Shown in pieces: positions 1-7,082 of a stretch of DNA of 64,000 bases (its first letter is position 1; the number at the start of each line of letters is the position of its first letter). A model generated the notes under the pieces. It saw nothing but the letters and a program-made list of their open reading frames with translations. It searched no databases and had not been told where the DNA came from. The translations under genes and the position numbers were made by a program. The stretch spans positions 189,407-253,406 of the forward strand of contig NZ_AOIU01000033.1 in the NCBI RefSeq assembly GCF_000337455.1, written 5' to 3'. The DNA is from Halosimplex carlsbadense 2-9-1. GTDB lineage: Archaea; Halobacteriota; Halobacteria; Halobacteriales; Haloarculaceae.

Positions 1-586
1 CGACTCCGCGCAGTGTCTCGTTCAGCACGTCCAGCTTGTCGGCCTGCGGAACGTCACCAGAACTAATGAGTTCGTCATCGAATTTCTCGAACTGTGCCCA
101 GAACTCCTTATCAATCTTGTATCCCTCGTCGTGCGTGTTGACGCCAACTGAGTGTTCCACCATCAGGGCCGACAACTTCTCGCCGTTGATCAGCCTCATA
201 GAAGGTCCGTCTGACTCCCTCGCGGCATCCTTCGCGGGCGAAGTGAATGTAGAGTTCGTGACGACCGCTCCGAATCCGCAGCTGTGTCGATTCAGCGCCC
301 CGCTGAGTCCTCGAACAACGTCAGAACCGACAGTCCCAGAGTAGTGCTTGACCTCGACCCCAAAATCACACTCGTAGATAGATTTCCCGACGCGGCCCGT
401 GATGTCGAGACCGCCGTCACCACCTTCCGGTGTTACTTCGATTTCTTGCGGAGATTCGACTTCTTCGACGACAAATTTGCTCAGGTGTTCGAAAGGCGTC
501 TCTCCAACCTCGTCGATTCGCGTTTGTAACTCCTCCTCTGCTTCAGATTTAGACATATATTCACTATCGTTCTCTGAATCGCTCAT
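1..586 (-). CDS. Mrr-type restriction endonuclease (3' end cut by window edge)
   Basis: Partial gene: the ATG lies at 584-586 and the frame stays open to base 1, giving about 195 N-terminal residues. After an acidic leader (about 1-50) comes a PD-(D/E)xK nuclease core like the Mrr_cat family: GGDGGLD at residues 55-61, then VEVKHY with E78 and K80 as the likely catalytic pair, then the usual Mrr layout of a GALNR helix and a GFGAVVTNSTFTSPA strand-turn. Mrr enzymes are type IV restriction nucleases that cleave modified foreign DNA. It lies at the edge of a small accessory block with a repressor and an integrase. A TATA box about 25-31 bases upstream supports this start. The C-terminus, and any winged-helix domain there, cannot be seen. 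Confidence 0.8.
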   Translation of the reverse strand, partial: MSDSENDSEYMSKSEAEEELQTRIDEVGETPFEHLSKFVVEEVESPQEIEVTPEGGDGGLDITGRVGKSIYECDFGVEVKHYSGTVGSDVVRGLSGALNRHSCGFGAVVTNSTFTSPAKDAARESDGPSMRLINGEKLSALMVEHSVGVNTHDEGYKIDKEFWAQFEKFDDELISSGDVPQADKLDVLNETLRGV

Positions 587-610
587 GTTCAACTCAATGT
601 TAACACCCTG

Positions 611-617
611 TATAAAG
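611..617 (-). promoter_or_regulatory. TATA box of the Mrr-like gene
   Basis: The minus strand reads CTTTATA here, 25-31 bases upstream of the ATG at 586. This is the spacing expected for a leaderless haloarchaeal transcript and stands out from GC-richer surroundings. Confidence 0.5.
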
Positions 618-721
618 TTTCCTCGTAGACAGATTCGAGCCTCATTTTGCTACGTGTATTCAAGCGAGCCCGCGAGCGCCCCCCTCAACGGGGGGTCGAG
701 CGGGCATAAACCAGAAATCCT

Positions 722-1192
722 CTACTTCTCGTTGACTTTTTTACGGACAGTTAACGCAAAGTCTCGGACCTCCCCGAAGTCTTCGTTTGCTGTCTTTTTC
801 ATTTTCCAGATGTCCTGTGCATCTCCCAGAATCCCTTCACCACGAATTTGGAAGTATGATTTGTCAGAACCCAAAAATAGTATCCCAAATACAGCGGCAA
901 TGCCGAAACAAGCCAAGGTTCCGAGCAACAACATTGAATTTCCTGGTACAGCGAGTCCAAGACCGATTAACAGGGCGACCCCTCCAAACATAATGTACCC
1001 AACATCTCTATCCGTTCTTACGATACTCACAGAGCTGATCTTATCGAGCGAGAGGTCGTGAACTATTTCCTTCGTTCCATCGTTACTTGTATATTTCAGA
1101 ACTCTCTGGTCGGTCACGACCCACTTCCAGTTCTTCGTCTCATACCCATCTACTGCGGACTCTTCATCCGTTAAATACGACTCCAATGCCAT
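722..1192 (-). CDS. PH-like (bPH) domain membrane protein
   Basis: 156 residues. The N-terminal part (ESYLTDEESAVDGYETKNWKWVVTDQRVLKY) and the later VHDLSLDKISSVSIVRT match the pattern of prokaryotic PH-like proteins, in which a short beta barrel carries a 'TDQRVL' turn. Two hydrophobic segments lie at about residues 65-85 and 87-107. A further beta segment with SYFQIRGEG and a basic tail follow. The function is unknown; related bPH proteins are small membrane-associated proteins found in envelope and accessory contexts. It is transcribed alone, towards the Mrr-like gene, about 135 bases from that gene's start. Base composition is lower in GC than the core genome, in keeping with an accessory block. 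Confidence 0.65.
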   Translation of the reverse strand: MALESYLTDEESAVDGYETKNWKWVVTDQRVLKYTSNDGTKEIVHDLSLDKISSVSIVRTDRDVGYIMFGGVALLIGLGLAVPGNSMLLLGTLACFGIAAVFGILFLGSDKSYFQIRGEGILGDAQDIWKMKKTANEDFGEVRDFALTVRKKVNEK

Positions 1193-1327
1193 CTCAACTT
1201 GACCCTACGATTCCTCTCATACATCTTGTACCCTTTGCATTTAATTTGCTACTCTTGGTTCCACTTTCACTTTCACTCCACTGATGGCTGGCTCTCTTTT
1301 ACATCCCCCTCGTACTGGTCACGGTGC

Positions 1328-1492
1328 ATGACGCTTGACGACTGGATCAGTTGCCCTGATGGGTGTGAGGCCCCGATTCGAAAAGTGACCCTCCCCGACA
1401 GCCGGATCGGGCTGCAATGTGTGGCCTGCGGCAGAAAGGTAGAGGAACCGGTCCGCAGGGTCGAATTAGATTACAGGTCAGTCGACCCGTAG
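1328..1492 (+). CDS. Small zinc-ribbon-like protein, 54 aa
   Basis: Start taken at ATG 1328. The longer open frame from 1199 has an implausible hydrophobic, His-rich leader and overlaps the promoter side of the divergent PH-like gene. The protein reads MTLDDWISCPDGCEAP, then LQCVACGRKVEEP, giving a CxxxC and a CxxC pair that could bind one zinc ion. It ends one base before the convergent repressor gene. Very small zinc-finger proteins are common in haloarchaea and mostly uncharacterised; no specific function can be assigned. Confidence 0.55.
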   Translation: MTLDDWISCPDGCEAPIRKVTLPDSRIGLQCVACGRKVEEPVRRVELDYRSVDP

Positions 1493-1493
1493 A

Positions 1494-1721
1494 CTACTCC
1501 TCTCCAATTTCGTTCCGAACCGCCTCGACAATCAACTCTCTCCGCTCCTCGTCAGTCATCCCTTCGTCGAGGTCGCCGATCTCCTCCAGGAGCGCGAGCT
1601 TCAGCCTGACCGCATCTCGAATCCAGGCGCTCCGGTTGTCTCCATATTCGAGCTGAGCGTTGATTTCGTCTAATTCCTCTCCTGCGAGGCTGAAACTCGT
1701 CCGCTCCATTATTACTTGCAT
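1494..1721 (-). CDS. Ribbon-helix-helix type transcriptional regulator, 75 aa
   Basis: From ATG 1721 the protein begins MQVIMERTSFSLAGEELDEINAQL and continues GDNRSAWIRDAVRLKL. This is the RHH (CopG/MetJ/Arc) plan of one beta strand and two helices, followed by an acidic helical tail. The open frame extends upstream to 1784, but that extension would run through the promoter and through two inverted repeats, so 1721 (or the internal ATG at 1709) is preferred. It is divergent from the zinc-ribbon/integrase pair at 1805. The likely role is a small repressor of both promoters, binding the inverted repeats between them; this is inference from layout. Confidence 0.7.
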   Translation of the reverse strand: MQVIMERTSFSLAGEELDEINAQLEYGDNRSAWIRDAVRLKLALLEEIGDLDEGMTDEERRELIVEAVRNEIGEE

Positions 1722-1733
1722 ATCGTAGTCCGC

Positions 1734-1753
1734 ACATAACTGTCTGGTTATGT
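1734..1753. promoter_or_regulatory. 7-bp inverted repeat, likely operator of the RHH gene
   Basis: ACATAAC at 1734-1740 and GTTATGT at 1747-1753 are perfect inverted copies separated by 6 bases. The repeat lies 13-32 bases upstream of the RHH start at 1721, overlapping where its TATA element should be. This fits autoregulation. Confidence 0.45.
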
Positions 1754-1794
1754 AGTATTCAGTACATAAGTAATAAGTATGCATCGAATACTAC
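1752..1794. promoter_or_regulatory. 9-bp inverted repeat flanking the integrase-operon promoter
   Basis: GTAGTATTC at 1752-1760 and GAATACTAC at 1786-1794 are perfect inverted copies with 25 bases between them. The space between them is AT-rich (about 1762-1780) and could hold the TATA element for the start at 1805. The first arm abuts the neighbouring repeat at 1734-1753, so both promoters could be controlled together. Confidence 0.45.
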
Positions 1795-1804
1795 TGTAGC
1801 CCGT

Positions 1805-1984
1805 ATGTCACAGTCGCAACCAACTGTTGACAAAACTGCTCAAACTGGGAATCACGCCCTCCGCTGTCCCGACTGCAGACACACGGAGAACTGTAACAGC
1901 TACGCCGCAGCGGCGTCCCTTCAGACTTCGAAGCCCTGCCCGAACTGCAACCGGATGATGGCACTCTCGGAGGGGTCCGTGTGA
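1805..1984 (+). CDS. Small two-CxxC zinc-ribbon protein upstream of the integrase, 59 aa
   Basis: ATG 1805 opens a 59-residue frame: a polar N-terminus, then LRCPDCRHTENC, then PCPNCNRMMALSEGSV. The two CxxC pairs, about 20 residues apart, make a zinc ribbon. The stop codon TGA (1982-1984) overlaps the GTG start of the integrase by four bases (GTGA), so the two are almost certainly co-transcribed and translationally coupled. A small DNA-binding accessory or excisionase-like role is possible, but only from position. Confidence 0.65.
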   Translation: MSQSQPTVDKTAQTGNHALRCPDCRHTENCNSYAAAASLQTSKPCPNCNRMMALSEGSV

Positions 1985-3045
1985 GTCCGAAGACCGCGGC
2001 CGCGCCGGGTTCCCCCGAAGACCTCACCGTCTGGGACGCCCGCGATCGGTTCCTGGACGAGTGCCGGATGGACTCGACCGAGGCGACCGTCCGGAGCTAC
2101 GCGAATCGACTCGCCCGCTTCTGCGAGTGGTGCGACGAACGCGGGATCGAGCAGGTCGACGAACTCACCGGCTGGCTCCTCGACGAGTACCGTCGGAGCC
2201 TCACCGAAGACGCCCCGGTCACGGTGAAGGGTAAGATGATGTCGGTGAAGCAGCTGCTCGCCTACCTCGAACGGATCGATGCCGTCGACGACGATATCGA
2301 AGACAAGGTACCCATCCCGCAGCTCTCCGCGGCCGACGAACAGAGCGAAAAGAAACTTGCCCCCGAGGACGGGATTCGTCTCGTCGACTTCTACCGCGAT
2401 TCGGTGGAGTTCCGGGCCAGCCCGCAACACGCCCTCCTGGAAGTCTTCTGGTTCACCGGCTGTCGGATGAGCGGCGTCCTCGCACTCGACCTGGACGACT
2501 ACGAGAGCGACACCGGGACGCTCCGGTTCGTCAACCGGCCTGACTCCGGTACGCGGCTGAAGAACGGGAACAACGGCGACCGTCCGGTCGGCATCCCGCC
2601 GGAGGTCGTCGACGTCCTCGACGAGTACATCGCTCGCGAACGGGTCGACAAGCGAGACGACCACGGACGGAAGCCGCTGTTCTCCTGCCGGCAGGGCCGT
2701 CCGTCGGATACGACCATCCGAGCGTGGGCGTACCTCGGAACCCAGCCGTGTCTCTACCAGCATTGCCCGCACGAGCGCAACCGAGAGACGTGCAAGTACC
2801 GCCGCCGGAACTACGCCAGTCAGTGCCCTTCGTCGCGGTCGCCCCACCAGATTCGAACCGGCTCGATCACCTGGCAACTCAACTGCGGCATCCCCATCGA
2901 GGAGGTCGCCGAGCGGGTCAACTCCTCCCCCGACGTGATCCGCCGGCACTACGACGTGGCGACGGGTGATCAGCGACTCGAAGAGCGGCGTCGGAAGTAT
3001 CTCGGAAACCTTTCACTTTCTGACGGGGGTAACGATGAAAACTGA
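1981..3045 (+). CDS. Tyrosine recombinase / integrase (XerC/D-like)
   Basis: 354 residues from GTG 1981. An N-terminal SAM-like core-binding domain spans about 15-115 (SYANRLARFCEWCDERG). The catalytic domain follows: box I arginine R162 in FWFTGCRMSGVLAL, box II HQIR (H289, R292) and the nucleophile Y324 in RRHYD. Between the boxes lie four cysteines (C257, C262, C271, C282) that look like an inserted zinc-binding loop. Enzymes of this family cut and rejoin DNA at att sites through a 3'-phosphotyrosine intermediate. It overlaps the preceding zinc-ribbon gene by four bases. The likely job is integration or excision of the accessory block it sits in; no att repeat could be identified inside the window. 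Confidence 0.85.
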   Translation: MSPKTAAAPGSPEDLTVWDARDRFLDECRMDSTEATVRSYANRLARFCEWCDERGIEQVDELTGWLLDEYRRSLTEDAPVTVKGKMMSVKQLLAYLERIDAVDDDIEDKVPIPQLSAADEQSEKKLAPEDGIRLVDFYRDSVEFRASPQHALLEVFWFTGCRMSGVLALDLDDYESDTGTLRFVNRPDSGTRLKNGNNGDRPVGIPPEVVDVLDEYIARERVDKRDDHGRKPLFSCRQGRPSDTTIRAWAYLGTQPCLYQHCPHERNRETCKYRRRNYASQCPSSRSPHQIRTGSITWQLNCGIPIEEVAERVNSSPDVIRRHYDVATGDQRLEERRRKYLGNLSLSDGGNDEN

Positions 3046-3174
3046 CGCTTCACGCCCTGTCGCACGGCGAAATCGCCGGAAGACTGGTCCCTCCGACCCC
3101 ATCCCGTATTTAACTCTCGCCAGTCTCATCTTCGCGTTCTTCACATCCGTGCCTCAGTGCGAGCCGACCGTCAT

Positions 3175-3558
3175 TCACCCGCTGAACTCCTTCAACACCG
3201 TCCGAATCGACGTGTCGACTTCCTTGAGTTCGTCGAGTTGGAGCGGGTCGGTGGTCACGAAGACGCCGTGGCCGCCGACGATCGTCCGTGTGATCGACCC
3301 CCACTCGAAGACCCGGACCGTAAACCGGTACTCCCCGAGTTCAGTCTCGTCGTAGGTCTGCTGGGAGGTGAACCCCAGACGCTCGTTGGCGACGAACGGT
3401 CCCAGATCCGCGTCCTGTTCGAGGTCGCTCCGGAGGTAGAGTTGCTCGTAGTCGTCGGCGGTGAAGTAGGTGATGCTGCGGAGGTCGTCTCCGATCGCGG
3501 TTCGGGAGACGCTGACGAGTTCTGATTCGAGTTCGCTCAGATCGTCGGACGAGCGCAT
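3175..3558 (-). CDS. Conserved haloarchaeal protein (DUF7522-like), 127 aa
   Basis: Start chosen at ATG 3558 (MRSSDDLSELESELV); the longer open frame runs far into the antisense of the Excalibur gene. Features seen are YFTADDYEQLYLRSDLEQDADL, a middle segment GFTSQQTYDETELGEYRFTVRVFEWG, and TRTIVGGHGVFVTTD near the C-terminus. It is soluble and acidic with mixed alpha/beta character and no known catalytic motif. I associate this pattern with a haloarchaeal domain of unknown function, but the family number is from memory. It is divergent from the 3736 gene, and the shared intergenic region has a palindrome and a strong hairpin. Confidence 0.6.
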   Translation of the reverse strand: MRSSDDLSELESELVSVSRTAIGDDLRSITYFTADDYEQLYLRSDLEQDADLGPFVANERLGFTSQQTYDETELGEYRFTVRVFEWGSITRTIVGGHGVFVTTDPLQLDELKEVDTSIRTVLKEFSG

Positions 3559-3611
3559 GGCCGACGGTACGGAACATGGCTGTAAATCATCACTTGCCAC
3601 GGAGTGGCCAA

Positions 3612-3623
3612 TCACATATGTGA
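3612..3623. promoter_or_regulatory. 12-bp perfect palindrome in divergent promoter region
   Basis: TCACATATGTGA reads the same on both strands. It lies 54-65 bases upstream of the start at 3558, a position suited to an operator. Confidence 0.3.
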
Positions 3624-3661
3624 CGCGTGCCGGTTGCGGACTGGGCCGGATCGAGTGTCCC

Positions 3662-3693
3662 GTTCCAGATACCGCCGACCACGGTTCTGGAAC
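3662..3693. promoter_or_regulatory. 12-bp near-perfect inverted repeat upstream of the Excalibur gene
   Basis: GTTCCAGA at 3662-3669 pairs with TCTGGAAC at 3686-3693. ACCG (3671-3674) pairs with CGGT (3682-3685), leaving one bulged T at 3670 and a 7-base loop. It lies just upstream of a possible TATA element (about 3700-3710) for the ATG at 3736, so an operator is more likely than a terminator. Confidence 0.35.
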
Positions 3694-3735
3694 ACGAGAC
3701 GTTATGTACGTAGCTGACAGCCATATAGTAACCAG

Positions 3736-4290
3736 ATGGTCAGTAGTTCGTGGGGGCGATTCCGTCGAAACTTCTTCAGCGTGTTGTGGATCGTCTTCGT
3801 CCTCGCGGTCACCCGTCTGAAGAACGTCCTCACCGTGGCCGGACTCGGCGTCGCCGCGTTCTCTCTCTGGCAGTTCGGGGGGCTCGTCTTCCGGTCGAGT
3901 TTCGCGGCGGCGGGTTCGAACCTCGCCGTCGCGGCCGGGGCAGTGCTCGGGAGCCTCCTCAGTTTCTTCGGGCGACCGGGTCGCGGGCTCCTCGTGTTCG
4001 TCGTCGTCTTCGCGGCGGTCGGCGGCGGTGGCGCCGCGCTCGCTACCGGGAGTGACCTCGCTACGGGGTTCGACAACCCGCTCGAGTCCGAGACGGTCGA
4101 CACCCCAACGGAGCCCGCACCGGAGACGAGCCGTTCCGAGCGATCGGGCGAGTCGTCCGGGTACAGCGGCGACTACGACTGCGAGGACTTCTCGTCGCAG
4201 GCGGCTGCCCAGCGGGCACACGAAGCGTCGAACGGGGCGCACGGACTGGACGGCGACGGCGACGGCGTCGCGTGCGAGCACTTGCCCTGA
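3736..4290 (+). CDS. Membrane protein with C-terminal Excalibur calcium-binding domain
   Basis: 184 residues. A hydrophobic N-terminal half carries about three membrane segments (about 13-30, 36-52, 80-103). A Pro/Thr/Ser/Glu linker follows, then an Excalibur domain at about 145-184: [17 protein letters not shown], then [15 protein letters not shown]. The DxDxDG loop and the two cysteines are the family signature. Excalibur domains are extracellular, bind calcium and often accompany surface nucleases. The protein is probably anchored with the domain outside the cell. It stands alone, convergent with the DUF58 operon, whose last gene ends only 6 bases away. Confidence 0.8.
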   Translation: MVSSSWGRFRRNFFSVLWIVFVLAVTRLKNVLTVAGLGVAAFSLWQFGGLVFRSSFAAAGSNLAVAAGAVLGSLLSFFGRPGRGLLVFVVVFAAVGGGGAALATGSDLATGFDNPLESETVDTPTEPAPETSRSERSGESSGYSGDYDCEDFSSQAAAQRAHEASNGAHGLDGDGDGVACEHLP

Positions 4291-4296
4291 AGACAG

Positions 4297-5163
4297 TCAG
4301 CCCAGCCACACGCTCGCGAACGAATCGAAGTACTCGTCGCCGGTATCGACGAGGACGTGGTCGCCGCCCAGCGCGGTCACCCGCTCGTTCACCTCGTCGA
4401 CGTGCGCATCTAACCGAGAGCGATACGTGTCCGCCAGCGACTGGCTGAAATAGGACCGGCGAGTCGTCTCGCTCTCGGGGTCTGCGAACAGCGCGTCCCC
4501 CACCACGTCGGGGTCGCGCTCGTCGGGCGCCATCACGCGAACGAGCAGTACGTCGACTTCGTTGCGCGCCAGCGCCGAGACGCCCGATTCGATTCGCTCG
4601 GGTTCGTCCAGACAGTCGGTCAACACGACGACGAGCGACCGCGAGCGGATCCGGTCGGCGTAGGCTTCGAGGACCGTCTCGAAGTCCGCCTCGCCCTCCG
4701 GGCGGAGATCGTTGACCTGGTCGATGAGTCCCAGCACCTCGCCGCGATTCGACCGGCCGGTATCCAGGCGTTCGGAACGCTCGTCCATCGTCGAAAAGCG
4801 GAAGTCGTTGTGCTCCTCGGCGGTGAGATAGCAGAAGCCCAGGCCGATTTTGGCGGCGTACTCGAACTTGTGACTCTCACCGTCGCCGTAGTCCATCGAC
4901 GCCGACGAGTCGAGGAGGACGTGGACGGTGAGATTGCGCTCCTCCTCGAACTGCTTGATGTAGTACTCCTCGGTGCGGGCGAACAGCTTCCAGTCGACGA
5001 GGCGGGTGTCGTCGCCGGGGGAGTAGCGGCGGTAGTCACTGAAGGTGAGGCCCTCGCCGACGCGGGGGGACTGCTGTTCGCCCTGGCGGACGGCGGCGGT
5101 CTCGCGGTCGAGCGCCGCGTCGAAGCGGTCGAGTTCGTCGAGGAAGTCGGGGTCTATCGCCAC
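4297..5163 (-). CDS. DUF58 domain protein
   Basis: 288 residues, the full length of a typical soluble DUF58 protein. The signature region is present: FSDYRRYSPGDDTRLVDWKLFARTEEYYIKQFEEE, followed at once by a VWA-like strand with the MIDAS-type motif LLDSSASMDYG. A second VWA strand is LVVVLTDCLDEPE. DUF58 proteins act with MoxR-family ATPases, probably as substrate or metal-dependent adaptor partners. It is the last gene of a six-gene minus-strand operon and starts 3 bases after the MoxR gene ends. Confidence 0.9.
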   Translation of the reverse strand: MAIDPDFLDELDRFDAALDRETAAVRQGEQQSPRVGEGLTFSDYRRYSPGDDTRLVDWKLFARTEEYYIKQFEEERNLTVHVLLDSSASMDYGDGESHKFEYAAKIGLGFCYLTAEEHNDFRFSTMDERSERLDTGRSNRGEVLGLIDQVNDLRPEGEADFETVLEAYADRIRSRSLVVVLTDCLDEPERIESGVSALARNEVDVLLVRVMAPDERDPDVVGDALFADPESETTRRSYFSQSLADTYRSRLDAHVDEVNERVTALGGDHVLVDTGDEYFDSFASVWLG

Positions 5164-5166
5164 GGC

Positions 5167-6117
5167 TCACTCCAGCAGGTCGGCGATCACGTCGTCGGGG
5201 GTCTGGCCGTCCCGTTCGGCGCGGAAGTCGAGGATGATGCGATGGCGGAGGACGGGCGCGGCGAGCGCCTCGATGTCTTCCTCGGAGACGTGGTTGCGCC
5301 CGCGGAGGAAGGCGCGGGCCTTCGACGCGACGACCAACGCCATGCTCGCCCGCGGGCTGGCGCCGAACTCGATGGTTTCGGTCCCGCGAGTGGCGCGGAC
5401 GAGTTCGATCGCGCGGTCGCGCAGGTCCTCGGCGATGGGGACCTCGCGGACCAGCTCCTGGGCCTCGCGGATCTCCTCGCGGGTGAGCGCCTGTTCGACG
5501 GGGACCTGCTGGCTCCGGCTGGTGTAGAGGTCGACGATGTCGCGTTCCTCGTCGGCTTCGGGGTAGTCGACCAGGAGCTTGAACATGAAGCGGTCGGTCT
5601 GGGCCTCCGGGAGGGCGTAGGTACCGCCCTGGTCGATGGGGTTCTGGGTCGCGAGGACGAAGAAGGGGTCGGGCAGCGCGTAGGTCTCGCCGCCGGCGGT
5701 GACCTGTCGCTCCTGCATCGCCTCCAGCAGCGCGGCCTGCGTTTTGGGCGTCGCGCGGTTGATCTCGTCGGCGAGCACGACGTTGGCGAAGATCGGTCCC
5801 TTCTCGAAGACGAACTCGCGACCGTCGTCGGTCTCGCGGATGATCTCGGTGCCGGTGATGTCCGAGGGCATCAGGTCGGGCGTGTTCTGGACCCGCGAAA
5901 AGGCCAGATCCGTCACCTCGGCGACGGTGCGGACCATCGTCGTCTTGCCGAGCCCGGGGTTCGATTCGAGCAGGGCGTTGCCGTCGGCGAGGATGCACAC
6001 GAACAGCCCTTCGAGGACTTCGTCCTGACCGACGATGCGCTCGCCGACCTCCTCGCGGGCCGTCGCGAGTTTCGCCTGCAGTGCGTCCACGTCGTCCGTG
6101 TCGGGTTCGTCTTGCAT
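5167..6117 (-). CDS. MoxR family AAA+ ATPase
   Basis: 316 residues. Walker A is in LESNPGLGKTTMV (about residues 52-64). Walker B is VVLADEINRATPKTQAALLEAM, followed by the MoxR-type sensor 1 region FFVLATQNPIDQGGTYALPEAQ and a C-terminal lid domain. MoxR ATPases are chaperone-like and help assemble or activate complexes, usually with a VWA protein. Its neighbours are DUF58 downstream and a DUF7502-like membrane protein, a coiled-coil protein and two VWA proteins upstream, so the partners are encoded in the same operon. There is a 23-base gap to the upstream gene. Confidence 0.93.
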   Translation of the reverse strand: MQDEPDTDDVDALQAKLATAREEVGERIVGQDEVLEGLFVCILADGNALLESNPGLGKTTMVRTVAEVTDLAFSRVQNTPDLMPSDITGTEIIRETDDGREFVFEKGPIFANVVLADEINRATPKTQAALLEAMQERQVTAGGETYALPDPFFVLATQNPIDQGGTYALPEAQTDRFMFKLLVDYPEADEERDIVDLYTSRSQQVPVEQALTREEIREAQELVREVPIAEDLRDRAIELVRATRGTETIEFGASPRASMALVVASKARAFLRGRNHVSEEDIEALAAPVLRHRIILDFRAERDGQTPDDVIADLLE

Positions 6118-6140
6118 GGATTGGAGGTTCGCGTCGACCG

Positions 6141-7082
6141 CTATCCGCCGTCGTCGCTGCCGTCGCCGTCTCCGCTGCTGTCGGCGCCGTCGATCCCACC
6201 GTCCCCGCCGTCGCGGATGCGCCGGTTGTACTCGCGGACGAGGTCGGCGTCCTCGACCTGTTCGGGGGCGGCGAACTCCGCCTGTTGGCTGTCGACGCCG
6301 CCGGCACTCCCGCCGCCTGCGCCGCTCGAATCGCGGTCGGGGAAGGTGCGGTCTTCCTCGACGTCGCGGCCGCCGCCGGAGGACTCGATCTCGGCCGTCT
6401 GGTTGTCGTCACCGGTCGACACCTCCTCGCGGTCGCCGAGGACGCGGTCGCCGTCGAGCAGCCCGGTGTAGTTCGTCGGTTCGTCCGCCGACCCGTTCGT
6501 CTCGGGCTGGGGCCGGTCGAACAGCGCCAGGTCGACGACCGCCACCTGCACCGTCGCGAGGCTCAGCGCGGCGATCACGACCGCAACCGCGCCGAGCCGG
6601 CCGACGTTCAGCAGGCCGACCGCCGAGCTCTCGCGCAGGTCGGCCAGCACTTCGCCGTAGAGCCGCCGGGCCATCCGCGAGTCGGCGTCCGCCTCGGCGG
6701 CGTCCCGGGCGGTCCGCAGCTTCTCGGCGACCGACGGGTTGACGCCCTCGAACCGCTCGACGAGCGGCTCGCGCAGTCGCAGCCAGACCGCCACCGCCAG
6801 CGCGAGCGCGCCGACCGCGGCCGCCGCCGTCGCCGACCCCGGGACGGCGACCGCCCCGAGGTCGCGGCCGAGCGCCGAGCCGACGGGGTCGGTCACGCTC
6901 GCCGGAACGCGGAGTCGGTCCGGGACCCACGAGGGCGAAAGCGCCGCGAGGACGAGATTGACGCCGAGGAAGACGGCCACCGCCTCGACGACCGCGGCAG
7001 TGACGGCCGCTTTCCAGGCCTCGCGGCGGATCTCGCCGATCGCCCACCTCATCCGCTCGCGAGAGTCGGCGTCGTCGGTCAT
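6141..7082 (-). CDS. DUF7502-like membrane protein of the MoxR-VWA operon
   Basis: 313 residues with four likely membrane segments: about 25-48, 80-105 and two between about 170 and 205. Between the pairs is a cytoplasmic helical segment (RTARDAAEADADSRMARRLYGEVLADL). The C-terminal third is low-complexity and rich in Asp, Gly and Ser, ending in a run of Asp/Gly, and is probably disordered outside the membrane. I know this architecture only from haloarchaeal MoxR/VWA loci, where it has no assigned function. It overlaps the upstream coiled-coil gene by four bases, so translation is coupled. It probably acts as a membrane scaffold for the MoxR-VWA machinery. Confidence 0.65.
   Translation of the reverse strand: MTDDADSRERMRWAIGEIRREAWKAAVTAAVVEAVAVFLGVNLVLAALSPSWVPDRLRVPASVTDPVGSALGRDLGAVAVPGSATAAAAVGALALAVAVWLRLREPLVERFEGVNPSVAEKLRTARDAAEADADSRMARRLYGEVLADLRESSAVGLLNVGRLGAVAVVIAALSLATVQVAVVDLALFDRPQPETNGSADEPTNYTGLLDGDRVLGDREEVSTGDDNQTAEIESSGGGRDVEEDRTFPDRDSSGAGGGSAGGVDSQQAEFAAPEQVEDADLVREYNRRIRDGGDGGIDGADSSGDGDGSDDGG

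Noticed and set aside
4810..6471. A 553-residue open frame on the plus strand opposite DUF58 and MoxR
   Set aside because: It is the antisense shadow of two well-supported genes; composition (Val/Gly/Asp/Leu runs) is that of a GC-rich complement, with no domain pattern.
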